Source of the DNA: Mytilus edulis
Lineage: Eukaryota; Mollusca; Bivalvia; Mytilida; Mytilidae
Direction of reading: 5' to 3'
NCBI RefSeq assembly: GCF_963676685.1
Contig: NC_092344.1
Location: forward strand, 51,048,830 to 51,112,829
DNA: 64,000 nucleotides
This document shows, one piece after another, positions 32,901 through 44,486 of this stretch. How positions within the stretch are numbered: position 1 is the stretch's first letter; each line of letters opens with the position of its first letter. The notes beneath the pieces are model-generated. The model saw only the letters and a program-made list of their open reading frames with translations, made no database searches and was not told where the DNA came from. The translations under genes were made by a program, and so were the position numbers.

Positions 32901-35900
32901 ATGAAACCCATGGATGTATAAGTACGCAGAAAATTCATGAAAAAAGGCTACAAAACCTTTGAATAGACTTATTAAGAAGGGATATAATTACGATACTGTT
33001 GTCAAGTCATTAAAGATTGCATATTTTGGCGTTAATATTGAGTCACTGATATAAGGTCTTTGCATCGGAACTAAACACATTTATTCTAAAAACAGTTGTT
33101 GGCATGACACGGGTTATGTTCTTCTCATATATGTTATGATGGTATGATACTAAACCCCTAACGGGAAGGATTGTGCCTGATGTTCATATGATGAAATCAT
33201 AATCTTTCAGTCAGTTTAATTGAAGTCTGGGGCTGGCATGTCAGTTAACTGCTAGTAGTCTGTTGTTATTTATGTATTATTGTCATTTTGTTTATTTTCT
33301 TTGGTTACATCTTGTGACATCAGACTCGGACTTCTCTTGAACTGAATTTTAATGTGCGTATTGTTATGCGTTTCCTTTTCTACATTGGTTAGAGGTATAG
33401 GGGGAGGGTTGAGATCTCACAAACATGTTTAACCCCGCCGCATTTTTGCGCCTGTCCCAAGTCAGAAGCCTTTGGCCTTTGTTAGTCTTGTATTATTTTA
33501 ATTTTAGTTTCTTGTGTACAATTTGGAAATTAGTATGGCGTTCATTATCACTGGACTAGTATATATTTGTTTAGGGGCCAGCTGAAGGACGCCTCCGGGT
33601 GCGGGAATTTCTCGATACATTGAAGACCTGTTGGTGACCCTCTGCTGTTGTTTTTTATTTGGTCGGGTTGTTGTCTCTTTGACACATTCCCCATTTCCAT
33701 TCTCAATTTTACATAAAAGAATTCATCTTAGTTCCACTTTGTTGGGCATATAAATGTGATAGTAGTATGATAATTAAGTATTTTGATGTGTCATTATATA
33801 TCATATAGTTTAACATGTACACATACTCGTTCTACATTAAAAGTTAATAAAAATACAACATTTGCTTCTTATAATATTAAGAGTTAATAAAAAATACAAC
33901 ATTTGCTTCTTATAATATTAAGAGTTAATAAAAAATACAACATTTGCTTCTTATAATATTAAGAGTTAATAAAAATACAACATTTTCTTCTTATTAAGAG
34001 AGCGGGTAGGAGGGGTCCTGATCCCGAAATCCCGGGCTTAAAAACAGGAAATTCCGAGGTCCCGTATGTACCGACATCCCGAAATTCAAAAAAAGAATTC
34101 CCGGATCCCGAAAAGGTCAATCCCAAAATCCCAGAGTCCGGATAAAGGTCCTACATGTATCCCCTTCTATTATAAGAGGTGTTGGCATAGTTTTAAAATT
34201 CTAATGTAAATAACAAGTCTGCTCTGTTAGCTTAAATTCTAGTAGTATAAATTACATATGTAATACAATTTACGTTATACTTTTATATTATTTTTGTAAA
34301 ATGATTATAAATGTACTATTTAAGAAATAGTTCCTTCATGTCATGCGTTATGCTCATTTTAACATGGGTAGGCATAATATTTGTCGATATTTTACACTGA
34401 GCGTGAGGGGGTGTAAAATGTGGTCAAATATAATGCCTACCAATGTTAAAATGAGCATAGAGCATGGCATGAAGGAATTATTTCGATTCTAATAGGACAA
34501 ATACAGAATGTTTATAGGTCGAAGCGTACGAAAATACCGTAAAAATGTTTGGCTTTTCCCGTTTCCTCCCCGAGGAGTCAGTGCATTACATTTCGTATTT
34601 GATAAGTTTAAAAACTACGAGCAGGATAAATACATGTTGTTTTATAAAAATATATATATAATAAAAGTTTATTTTAGCTGCTTAAATGTACATATTTAAA
34701 AGGATAATGATGGAAATAACGTTAATATACACAGTAAGTTCTTGCATGCGCATGTGTCATACATATTTTGTGCTCATTTAAACACGGCTTTGTTTACAAA
34801 GCGTAATAAGGACGTCATATTAGAATTCGAAATTGCTTAATGAACTCTTACTTTGCTGAGCTAACTCCCTTTGGTGTTCTGTTTCCTCTAAAAAGTACTT
34901 ACATGATCTCTTTGATCGTCTGGCAATGACAGACTGTGGTCTATCTTGTGGTTGGCTGTACTTCATACCTCTACAGTTTGCATCAAAGTACAATTTGAAC
35001 CATTGAACAAATTCAAAATTATCTTGAAACCTTCCCTTTACCAAGCGCTCGACTGGAATTATCTAAGTACAAAGTAAATTAAATTAATTCCTAGGGTGCA
35101 ATGCTAAGTATGTATAAATGGTTAAGGAATTATAGACATCGGGTACATACTTGAAATTAGAATAATCATTTAAAGCTTAAAAATGAAAATGTTGATTGAA
35201 TAATACATATTGTGCTATTAAACACTTCCATTCTTCAAGTTATGAAATATACATTATACTGAGCAATTCAAGCTGCTGTTTAACCTAAAATTAATTATAA
35301 GGATAAAATTGAGAATGTAAATGGGGGAAATTTCAAAGAGACAACAACCCGACCATAGAGCAGAAACACCAATGAGCTTACCTTGTCTGTTCCAGTTTTA
35401 TTGAAGGCATTCTGTAGAATTTTGAAGTTATTTATAAATTCATGCTCTAGTTTGGTCTGTATTTTGACTCTTTGAAGTGGTACTTTACCTATATTACAAG
35501 TATGTAAAAATAATATGAAAAAATAGAAAATATATTATTCAACATTTTTGATGACTGTCAGTTTTGACCAACTTAATCAGTGCATGCCTCGATCTATAAT
35601 ATTGATCTAAGTGACTTATCTGGTTTTGACTTTAAATTTTTAAAAAACAGCTGTCGTTTAGTGACTTGCGTTACTCTGCCAACCTTTATTCACACCTTTA
35701 ATTTAATTTTTTTAGACTGACAGATTCTGTTTTATCAACAAAAAATACGTTTTATAATATTTAAGCTGCAGTTACTAGTACAAATGTATCATACTTTTTT
35801 GTCGTGTATTGGTAGAGTTTTGGAAAGTTTTATTCAGTACGTACCAGGAAACAGTATATCAACAGCTTGACAATAAGCAGCACCTGTAAAATAATATATG

Positions 35901-36846
35901 CTTCGCTGTTACTTACTTTTGTTTTTATGTTTTAGATGACAAAATACTACCGTTCAAATTTAGTATTTACAAAATTAATGTGTGTACATGTATGTGTCTG
36001 TAACAAGTCAGGAGCCTATAATTTAGTGGTTTGCGTTTGTTGCTCTGTTTAATATTTGTTTTTCGTTCAATTATTTTACATAAATTAAGCCGTTAGTTTT
36101 CTCCTTTGAATTGTTTGACATTTGTCATTAGGGGCTTTTTTTGGCTGACTATGCAGTATGGGTCATTGTTGAAGGCCGTACGGTGACCTATAGTTGTTAA
36201 TTTCTGTGTTATTGGGGGTTTTTTTTAATAAAAAGCTGTCTCATTGGCAATTATACCACATCTTCCTGTGTATATGTAGCTAAAACATTTATGACAGTAT
36301 ACATAATAGCCTTGCAACCATTCCTTAGGGAAATGAGGGGTTTTAACCTTTTACTTCTCCGTGTCCTTTGGGGTTTTTTAAATATATTTCCTTTCATTTC
36401 GTAAGTTGGGTCAAAGTTCCTATTTTTTATACCAAGCAATATCATCAGTGCGACATACGAAATTTTCCACATGTAATAATTGTTCTCTAAATCTACTATT
36501 ATTGTTCACAGTCACAAATTTTAAAGGTTGGAAAGGATGACTGTAATGTAACACGTTCAACTATAACGTTTCTGAAGTTTTCATTCTTGATTTAAGATCA
36601 ATGTGTTGTGTGTTCATTTTGCCAGACTGCCTGTTGATATCTACCTATTTCAAAATACGTCACTCTAAAATTTCAATAATAAAAAGCAACTGTTTTTAGC
36701 ACATACAAAGGTGTACTACCTGTACTCAGCTCTTCAATCTTGTTGTAGTTGGTATTTAAGATACTATTTATCCAATGAATGATGTCATTTCTACTCAGAT
36801 TATGGGAATTATGATTGTTAGTTAATCGTACGTTGATTGCCGTCAT
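26960..36846 (-). CDS. MAPRE: EB1-like microtubule plus-end-binding protein (MAPRE family), seven exons
   Basis: Exons, in coding order: 36846-36720, 35883-35845, 35488-35382, 35062-34903, 32501-32392, 31734-31582, 27001-26960. The reading frame is continuous and encodes 245 residues; human EB1 has 268. The calponin-homology domain (about residues 10-130) shows [41 protein letters not shown] and [16 protein letters not shown] short Ser-rich basic linker follows. The EB homology domain shows [19 protein letters not shown], which dimerises and binds SxIP partners in the known family. The last exon is only 42 bp and encodes the acidic tail ending EEYEEY, the type bound by CAP-Gly proteins. EB proteins track growing microtubule ends in the cytoplasm. 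Reading through the exon 6 donor would give a short alternative end, [10 protein letters not shown], without the EEY tail. The last intron (4580 bp) contains a large DNA transposon. Confidence 0.92.
27165..27385 (+). repeat. Dispersed repeat family F, longest copy
   Basis: Starts near GAAGGGTGCCACATGGAGAG and runs through CCTTCCGGAGCACCTGAGAT, GGGGTTCGTGATGCTTAG, TAGCCATGGCAG and CTGGTATCTTTCGCCCC. It lies in the last EB1 intron. Confidence 0.7.
27785..27875 (+). repeat. Family D repeat, left half, split by the 3.4-kb transposon
   Basis: GTCAGGAACCTGATGTTCAG and TGGTTGCCGTTTG match family D near 46500. The repeat continues after the transposon at 31258 with TAGATTAGACGGTTGATATT. Confidence 0.7.
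28478..29362 (+). mobile_element. Pearl/Helitron-like element 4, nested in the 3.4-kb transposon
   Basis: The 5' hairpin GGGTTCCGCGGAACCC is followed by AGTGTCTCGCC. Four core units of about 186-203 bp begin GATACTATCTTA near 28580, 28769, 28972 and 29158. Then come a GACGACGACACC simple repeat (29283-29307) and a 3' end with TCGACTAAAGTCGA and GGCTCGACAAAA. The 3' end recurs in reverse near 45650-45690. No coding capacity. Confidence 0.7.
29648..29813. mobile_element. Small MITE with GGTGGTACC ends, TTA target
   Basis: The left end GGTGGTACCCAACACT and right end AGTGTTCGGTACCACC are inverted with one mismatch. TTA flanks both sides (29645-29647, 29814-29816), fitting the 3-bp TWA target of PIF/Harbinger elements. 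A 61-residue ORF across it is an artefact. Confidence 0.7.
31258..31460 (+). repeat. Family D repeat, right half
   Basis: Continues from the left half at 27785-27875 through GTTCCGTGTTGAAGACC, TGTGACTTGGATAGAGTTGT and CACATCTTCTTATATCTAT. Confidence 0.7.
32095..32190 (+). repeat. Family D 3'-end fragment in an EB1 intron
   Basis: GACCGTTCTTTGACCTATAA, TGTGACTTGGATGGAGAGTT and CACATCTTCTTATATCTATC. Confidence 0.6.
32945..33716 (+). mobile_element. Penelope-like retroelement tail (family B), 5'-truncated copy
   Basis: Collinear with the minus-strand element at 55968-57840, from CAAAACCTTTGAAT through GGCATGACACGGGTTATG, CCCCGCCGCATTTTTGCGCC and the terminus CCATTTCCATTCTCAATTTT. It contains only the far 3' part of the pol-like ORF, which is degenerate. 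It lies in EB1 intron 4, opposite in strand to EB1. Confidence 0.75.
33835..34000. repeat. Tandem repeat, about 46-bp unit, four copies
   Basis: GTTAATAAAAATACAACATT followed by TGCTTCTTATAATATTAAGA recurs four times with near identity. Confidence 0.85.
34001..34165. repeat. CCCGAAATCCCG-rich repetitive segment
   Basis: Variants of ATCCCGAAATCCCG recur with short spacing, bounded by GGGTAGGAGGGGTCCTG and AAAGGTCCTAC. It may be a small transposon, but no convincing inverted ends were found. Confidence 0.5.
34325..34493. mobile_element. Foldback MITE with about 50-bp imperfect arms
   Basis: The left arm includes TTCCTTCATGTCATGC and TGCTCATTTTAACAT. The right arm carries ATGTTAAAATGAGCA and GCATGGCATGAAGGAA. 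The centre is TTTACACTGAGCGTGAGGGG. No ORF. In EB1 intron 4. Confidence 0.75.
35300..35358 (-). repeat. Family B 3'-terminal fragment in an EB1 intron
   Basis: AAAATTGAGAATGTAAATGG, then CAAAGAGACAACAACCCGAC, in reverse. Confidence 0.6.
35990..36268 (+). repeat. Family C repeat, partial, in EB1 intron 1
   Basis: AAGTCAGGAGCCTATAATTT, GTTGAAGGCCGTACGGTGAC and TCTCATTGGCAATTATACC match 6990-7356. Confidence 0.65.
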
Positions 36847-36849
36847 TTT

Positions 36850-37480
36850 ATTTCTGAAATTAAAGTTGATAGTCAGTGTATAGAATCAAAATTCTAAAAA
36901 TGTAAGAAATACGTCCTGTTGTCAAATACGTTTACATTTTAAAGCAAAGATTCCCTCTTCAATGACAATGTTTTGATCATAAATTCTGAATAACATTAAA
37001 CATTTTTCTACGCGGATTTCTTCACTAGTTCTTTGCTAGAAATCTGATTCCATTGCCAGAAAGTATTTTCGGGTGAGTGATACCATCAAGAAATATATGT
37101 CACCATGCTGACACACAAAGGCCACTTTTCGAGGTCCGATGATCTTCGATTAAGAAAGAAAAGCGCCTATACCGAAGTTCCAATTTGTTTTTATTTATAA
37201 ATTATACAATGTTTTCAGCAGAAGCAAGCGAAGGTACGACATAAAAACTTAAGTTTAGATACAGATAAAGATAAAGAAAAACATATATGATAAGTAAATT
37301 ACATAACAAGTAGCTTTTTTTATTAAACCCTTCGGAACTGTTGGTACTCAATGCCTTTCAATTTTGTATCATTATACTTTATTTTAACTGGTTATATTTG
37401 GTCAAAAGGAGAAACTACTATATATATATACTTCCTCACACAAGATGAAACATTGTTTTACTTTTCCATTAGTGGCGGAT
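36850..37480. other. Upstream flank of EB1-like gene
   Basis: An acceptor-like TTAATTTCAG (minus strand) sits 7 bp before the EB1 ATG, so a 5'-UTR exon further upstream is likely, but I cannot place it. Confidence 0.4.
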
Positions 37481-37484
37481 GCAG

Positions 37485-37535
37485 ACTTTTCATAAAGGGG
37501 GGGCACTGACTGACTTAAGGGGGTGCACGCTCCAG
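37485..37535. repeat. Fragment of the GGCGGAT-type MITE
   Basis: AGTGGCGGATGCAGACTTTT and a G-run, then GGGGGTGCACGCTCCAG, resemble the left part of the MITE at 23206. Confidence 0.4.
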
Positions 37536-37599
37536 TAATGCTCTAGTGATTCCCTTTATAGTCAACCAAATGTCTCCAACGAAAGGAGCGCCAAAACTT

Positions 37600-38060
37600 A
37601 AGCAGTACAATCGGATAACAAATTGGCACAGTTAAACTCATGTTGGTTTAGAAATCAGACCTTATTTATTTGTTTATAGTTTTTTCATGAAATAATGAAT
37701 AGATATCAGAAGATGAGGTATGAGTGACAATGAGACTACTCTCCATCAAATTGGCACAGTTAAACTCGTATCGGTTTTGAAATCGTAGCTTATTTATTTG
37801 TTCATAGTTGAAATAATGAAATAATGAATAGATATCAGAAGATGGGGTATGAGTGCCAATGAGACAACAGTTAAACTCTTATCGGTTTTGAAATCAGAGC
37901 TTATTTATTTGTCCATAGTTTTTTTTATTGAAATAATGAAATAATGAATAGATATCAGAAGTTGGGGTATGAGTGCCAATGAAACAACAGTTAAACTTTT
38001 ATCGGTTTAGAAATCAGACCTTATTTATTTGTTTATAGTTTTTTCATGAAAAAGGGAATA
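37600..38060. repeat. Tandem repeat, about 111-128-bp units, four copies
   Basis: GTTAAACTC...GGTTT.GAAATC...CTTATTTATTTGT recurs with GAAATC near 37651, 37779, 37890 and 38010. Each unit ends AGATATCAGAAGATGGGGT-like and GAGTGCCAATGAGAC, which is the inverted family D 3' end. Confidence 0.75.
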
Positions 38061-38395
38061 GGTTTCAGAAGATGAGGTATGAGTGCCAATGAGACAACTC
38101 TCAAAGTCACAATTTGCAAAAGTCAACCATTATAGGTCAAAGTAAGGCCTTCAACAGGGAGCCTTGACTCAAATGGACCAGCAAACTATAAAGGGCCCCG
38201 AAAATGACATGTGTAAAATCGTTCAAACAGAAAAACAAACGGTCTCAATTATATAAAAAAAACGAGAAACGAGACACACTTATGAATCACATGAACGACA
38301 ACCACTGAACAACAAGTTCCTGACTTAGGACAGGTGCTAACAAATGCAGCGGGTTTAAACGTGTTAATAGACACCAACCTCCCCCCTAACCTGAA
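38060..38395 (-). repeat. Family D repeat, reverse
   Basis: The reverse complement carries the ACTTTGACCTATAATGGTTG, CACCTGTCCTAAGTCAGGAA and GGTTGGTGTCTATTAACACG blocks of family D. Confidence 0.65.
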
Positions 38396-39260
38396 AGAAT
38401 AGTGTATCATCACAATATAAAAAGACATAGTCTATACTTGCTGCTTTCACAACCCTATTTAAATACTCATTTAACTGGACTTACTGTTGGTTGTTTATCT
38501 CAATAAGAAATTTGGTAATGTTGAGAACTTCAATAAATCGATATTCTTTGTTATAGTGTTTATTAATCGGTGAAAATGTCAGTTTCTTTTAAACTTCATA
38601 AGAAATTCTTCCTAGATATCGTAGGGAATTTTCTATTTTTCGCTTGTCCGGCAACGCGGTTATTCGGTTCTCTTCAATTATGGGGTTTGAATGTTTTGTT
38701 CGATATCTTCCCCCTTTTTTAATTCAAATCGTACACAGTTTGTGCGTGTAAAATATGTACGTGTACCTTTAAAATGACCTTTCACGGATAATTAAAATAA
38801 TTATTTGTTTTTTAAGCTTTATCATAGAGAAATATTTCGTTATCTACAACATATAAATTTGAAAGATGGACTTACCTATAGGCTAACCGTATGTAGATAC
38901 AAAACAAAGTATTAAAAATTAATTAACAAAGTATGTCGATGTGTTTGCTTCAGTGATTTGCAGCCAGTATTAATTGCTTCTACTACTTGTGTTACAACGT
39001 ACATGTATGAATTATTTATATCTTTATGGTTCGTTAATGCATAACTCGAACGATTTCATTTCCTAGAATAAAAATTTCTACTAGGTCAAGCTGTATTGTT
39101 CTTCAAAAAGAACTAGTCCAGCGTTAATCAGCTAAATCTCCTGAGTTTTAATCAATTATTTATTGTATTTTTAAGTGTTTACATTGATTTTTACAATTAT
39201 TTCTTGTAACTTTTTATTTAATCTGTAAAAAAGTTTTATTTTTATTGGAACTTTAATTAT
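38396..39260. other. Intergenic, nothing recognised
   Basis: AT-rich; no supported gene or repeat. Confidence 0.35.
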
Positions 39261-39268
39261 TAAAGATG

Positions 39269-39870
39269 TCAATTGTTTTGATTTATTGTGGCTTCGTTTA
39301 CAGAAGCGATGTTCATATGATCTTTATATACACTACAGCTTGGTCTGCCCACCTGTAGGAGTGGGCATTCAATTTCTTTTGTATCATCTAAAGACTTGCA
39401 AGTACAATCACTTAAAAAAAGCAGATAAGCATTTTTAATCAATACTAGAACACACCCGTGATATCGCGGGTCCGCGACTGATATATAACTATGCGTATGC
39501 CTTATTTTAGTATTGGTATTGTTATCTGATAAAGTCATGCCGATTATAACATGTATAAGGTGCACAGTTTTCTCTGCTTTCAAAATCTTTCTGTTTGAAC
39601 CCGTCGACCAGGAACCTATCAATTATTAGTAATATTAATAATTTGGAAAACAAAAGGGCCTGGAATGGAGTATTTCAGTATACAGCAAAATTCTAAATCT
39701 ACACTGTTTGGTGGTGCGCCTGTCAGATGTGGAACGTACAGATAAGGTAATAGATAACAGGTGAATATACTATTGGTATCGGTGTCGGACTCGATCCGGA
39801 ACTTCTTAATTATTGGCAATATTAATTACGTGGAAAACAAATGGGCCTAGAGTGGTGTAATTTTTAATCA
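39269..39870. repeat. Repeat region with family E fragment and an internal duplication
   Basis: CTAGAACACACCCGTGATAT at about 39444 matches family E near 136. An AATATTAAT..GTGGAAAACAAA-type segment occurs near 39630 and again near 39820. Minus-strand ORFs of 117 and 66 codons run through these repeats with no domain that I know, so I do not call them genes. Confidence 0.45.
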
Positions 39871-40439
39871 ACACCATTGTACTATATTAGTTATATATAA
39901 AGTTGAATTCTTTGATTCATCGTTTTTACGTGATGACGGCTGACAAATTGGACCTCGTAATTTTAGTATTATAGATTTTTTTACAAAAAAGAGATTATAG
40001 CTAGAGTGGGCACAGGTGGACTGCCCACGGTGGGCAGGTGGAAATAGCAAAATCCACACAGGCTGTTGTGTATATCAAAAATTATGTTTAAGATAAAACA
40101 CATCATGAATTTTCTTTAATGAACAAGATTTTCAGAAATTTTTATACATAATAAGTAAGATATATATAATTAACTAACCACTTTCATTCGAATATAAAAA
40201 ATTTAGTAAAAAAGAACTGACAGGACCATCGTCAAAAGAAAAAAGATGAAAAGACCAACAACAGTCGTTGCACATTACTATACAGAATGACTGAGCACAA
40301 CGAAATCAAAATACAAAAAGGAAATCGGTTCTCCAGAACGGTTTGATAGTTCTTGCTTTAGTTATAGCGACACACTTCGGGTAAATTTTGCTGATAAGTT
40401 GCAAGAGGAAAAGAGATTGTGTCTACAAGTAGAACATAT

Positions 40440-40570
40440 AATATTCGGTATGGGCTTTGCTCATTGTTGAAGGCCGTACGGTGACCTATAGTTGTTAATG
40501 TCTGTGTCATTTTGGTCTCTTGTGGGCAGTTGTCTCATTGGCAATCATACCACATCTTCTTTTTTATATA
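40440..40570 (+). repeat. Family C 3' fragment
   Basis: GGTATGGGCTTTGCTCATTG, GAAGGCCGTACGGTGACCTA and CATTGGCAATCATACCACAT. Confidence 0.7.
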
Positions 40571-42360
40571 TAATGATCATTTGTGACACGGATATTTCAT
40601 AACGTTCAAACGAACCATGATGGTGTCCGAAAAACTTTACAAAATGGCTTCGAGTTTATCATCTGGTACCCTTACTTCTAAGCAAGAACATCTAGCAATG
40701 AAAACTTAATTGGAAGCACAAACCCTTGGGTATCGCATCATTTTGAGATATATACTAACAAAGTACCTCGTAACAAGTGTTTCGCCAATAACCTTTTTCT
40801 TAATTTCCCTCTTAGTGATTTAGTAATAATGTTTGTTCTTTCATTTTCCTCTTTGAAATAAGTTGTTTGGTACTATTTTTTTTTATTTTTTTTTTTATTT
40901 TCTTTGTGACAAATGAAGAAAATGTAGCCTGGAACAATTTGGGTAGTCAGACCAAGCAGTGCACACCCACGTGTTTCAGAGTAGCAAGTTTCTGTACGTC
41001 TAAATACAGTTCTGCTATAATGTTATATACTAATCTGGTCTAGGGATGTTCCATACTCCAAACAATCTCTAAACACCTTTAGTACCGCGCAGAGAAAATT
41101 ACTTCAATCAAGACTGTACTTTCGCTCATTTTGACAAGCGATTTAATAACAGTTTATTTTGCATTCAAATGTGACGTTATAGGATCTTATATATTTGAAT
41201 AATACATAACAAAGGAAAAATGTATAAACAATATTGAACAGTACAACAGACCATATCAGCAACCAACACTGATGGCAAACCAACAACAAAGAACATTGAA
41301 CACCACGTGGTCAAGCTAGTATAACATGATGTACATGTACGTACTGAATAAAAGTTTGAATGTGAACGCAATGCGAACACTTCTGCGAAAGAAAGCCAAC
41401 ACAAGCTAACAAACAAATACACCTGTATTAAGTTTAACTGTTCTATCTTCAATTAAAACACACATTATTGTAAAATGAAAGACTTTATTTCAATATAAAA
41501 TCATTGTATTAAGCATAATAAAAAGCACCATATCACAAAACTTGTAAATTTAGAATATCACAATCAACTTTGATAATGCATGCGACATTTGCATGACATC
41601 GATCTCTGTATATGCTTACATATGTTTGTGTACACAAAACATTTGCCTAAAATCGCATAATGATAAGTGGTGTTTTCGAAACACTCCTTTCTGTTTTATC
41701 ACAAAAACTACTTTGTAGCAGATGTAATGTATGATTTATTTGGATCCTTTTTTTCAAAGGTTACAACTTACAAAAAAGAAAGGTGAAATGAATTTCACTA
41801 TTGTTGTGAAGTATGATAACATAACAAACTTACAGTTTATTATTTATGTTTGCTAACTAAAGGTATTTTGATCCAAACCGTATTTAATTAAAAAAAATTA
41901 AAATATGAAGGATTGAGCAACTTGCACATGCAACATATAAAAGCTTTCTCCACATTACATGTACACGGCAAATATCATTTAGTAACAACTGTATTTAGAA
42001 CTACAGCGGATAAAGGATTACTAAACAAACAAATGTTTTATACTTATGGGCTCACACAATCACATGTTTACATATTTTCAAAACTTATTTGAGTGTGTAT
42101 ACTAATTATGTTATTCAAGTACCTTAATATAAGAATTGATCATTTATAAATCAACACCATGTATAAGTCTTACAATTTATGTTTGTTAAGGTAGAGTTTT
42201 TATCTATCAAAATCGATCGTGTCAAACATTCCTTTGTTGAACACTTCGACTATTAAGCTTTATCTGCGCTGCCTTTTTTTCTCCAGCGCTGATAACGAGA
42301 TGACAGACAGGGGATTTAAAAAAAAACTTTGTCGGTATGAAACCTATAGCAATACAAGTA
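40571..42360. other. Intergenic, no supported gene
   Basis: A 91-codon ORF on the minus strand (41452-41177) has a hydrophobic start and several Cys, but no family resemblance or splice context that I can support. The rest is AT-rich without clear repeats. Confidence 0.4.
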
Positions 42361-42363
42361 TAA

Positions 42364-43630
42364 GGCCACACCAATTTGATTCCTTGTTCGACGGACCCGC
42401 CCGCACCTATTTTTTTCAAAACAGAATTTTTTTATTTTTTTTATATTCCCGCTTCCCGCATCCGGAAATGTAATCATGTCCATTTCCCGCACCGTTTTTT
42501 TTTGTAAATATTAAAAAAAGAACAAAAAATTGGTTACTTTCCCCCTTACTTATATTCCCTATTAAAAAATGTTCGTTTTTAGAATTAAGTACAAAGAACT
42601 TCTGAAGGATTTGTCTTCAACTACAATTATATTGTATGCTGGCGAAACAAAACTATCCGTAGCCGCTGCATGTTTATGCACCTGTCCTGATTGATTCAGG
42701 GGCCTGTCGGTCAGCACTTATCGTTTGTTGATGTTGTTCATTGGTATTTTCCCGTTTGGATATACATGATATATAAATTAGACCGTTGGTTTTCCTCTTC
42801 GAATTGTGTACGCTAATAATTTTGGGGTCCTTTATAGCCTACTGTTTGGTCTGTATCAAAGCCCTGTGTAAAAGGCCGTACTTTGACCTGTGTTTGTTAT
42901 TATCAGGTTGAGAACAACCCTCCCTCAGACAAGGGGTCATTTTACTGATGTAGAAAAGAAAATAGAAATACCAAGGATTTGTATAGTTCTTCTATACAAA
43001 CCTTTTAAACTTAGAATTTTGTACTCAAAAAGAGGAGAGTTACATCCTATTTTAAACAACTTTTCTAAAAGAGGTCCACTTATTTTGAATAATATTAAAC
43101 TGTTAAAGTAAATGTGTTAACATGGTTAAAGTCCAGGAATATTACAAAATTCTTGGACATGTTTTGACCATTTAATACCAGATAGATATATAGTTCTTTG
43201 ACAAAATATGAGCCTTTTGTACAAACAAATATATTATAACTTATATTGATCCCTCATAAAACATGTAAAAGGGATATTTATAACATTAAGGGGTTGTCCC
43301 CAAACTGATTATGACTTGGAAGGAGAATTGTCTCATTGTCAGTCACACATACATAACCCAGATTTAATTATTTCTTGGTGAACAGGGAAAAAATACTTCA
43401 GAAATTAAAGAAATGTCAAAGTACAAGTGATAAATCAAGCTTTAATATTGTCAAAACCTACTATTTTATGTTTACAAAAAAAAATTATAATCGCTCGCCT
43501 TTACTTTTCAAGCTTCGCCTCAAAAATTTGCAAATTAAATATTTTTTTTATTAAAATTTTCAAATCGCTCGCTCGCCCCAAATTTTGGAGTCCAAAAATC
43601 CGTAGAACAAGAAATTAAATTGGTGTGGCC
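42364..43630. mobile_element. Harbinger-like non-autonomous element, TAA target
   Basis: The left end GGCCACACCAATTTGATTCC and right end GAAATTAAATTGGTGTGGCC form inverted repeats of about 31 bp with a few mismatches. TAA flanks both sides (42361-42363, 43631-43633), as in PIF/Harbinger elements. Family C/D fragments (about 42665-42900 and 43305-43345) lie inside. No transposase. Small ORFs through the ends are artefacts. Confidence 0.7.
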
Positions 43631-43933
43631 TAAGATGTATATTGAACAAGAGACACGAGTCAAAGTGACGAAGATGTAAGCAGACACAGGTCATCATGTG
43701 GCTTTCAACAAGCATTACTAATAATTAATTCGGATATTCGTTCCTTAATAGTTACCTCTATTTATGCATATAATAATTTCACCCTGAGAAATGTTTAAAA
43801 TGACATGCAATTTGAAGAAAATTTTAAGCGCTTTTTCATGTATTTTATCACTCAAGAAATATAAACAAATACGATGTTGTTATATGTTAGGGAAAAAAAT
43901 ACCCAAGTATTCGAAAAACATTTAAGGATTGAC

Positions 43934-44065
43934 TGTAATATTTTTTCTGTCTTTAAAGACATAACATTTTAAAATATGTGCACACTAAATAACCCGCGTA
44001 GCGTGTTATTTTAAAGTGTGCACCACATATTTATGTTATTTTTAATAGGCAGAAAAAATATTACA
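43934..44065. mobile_element. Foldback MITE, about 130 bp
   Basis: TGTAATATTTTTTCTG at the left is inverse to CAGAAAAAATATTACA at the right. A second stem inside pairs ATGTGCACACT with AGTGTGCACCACAT and AATAAC with GTTATT around CCGCGTAGC. Confidence 0.7.
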
Positions 44066-44486
44066 AGCATTCTTTATAATTTGATTCCAAGTTAAATTTT
44101 TAATAATTAAACCGGAATAAAAAGTGAAAAAACGTTGATGACGTCACAGTCACATGATAAAATTATGTCTATGACCTGATAGATAAAACACTGTCAGCCA
44201 TTCAGAAGACGCGTAACATTTAAAATTAAATCATTACATAATAAATACCAAACAATCTGAGACTCATGGCTATGCTCTTTGGTATTGTCAATGGCATTTA
44301 CTATATATTCGAGTAATGCATTTTCTAAAGTTCTTGTTTGAATTAAATCAATGTTGCATACGCATGCATTTGTACACAAAGAATGAGAGTTCCAATATAT
44401 ATAAAAAGGAAAGTTCCATTAAATAAAGTTAAAACGATGTTTCACTCTGCTAGCAAATATTATCCTTCGTTCAATTGGACGCATAT

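Noticed and set aside
39269-39819. Two minus-strand ORFs of 117 and 66 codons
   Set aside because: They overlap a family E fragment and a local duplication; no domain recognised.
41177-41452. 91-codon minus-strand ORF with a signal-like hydrophobic start and Cys
   Set aside because: No family match or exon structure; composition is explained by AT-rich DNA. RNA-seq would settle it.
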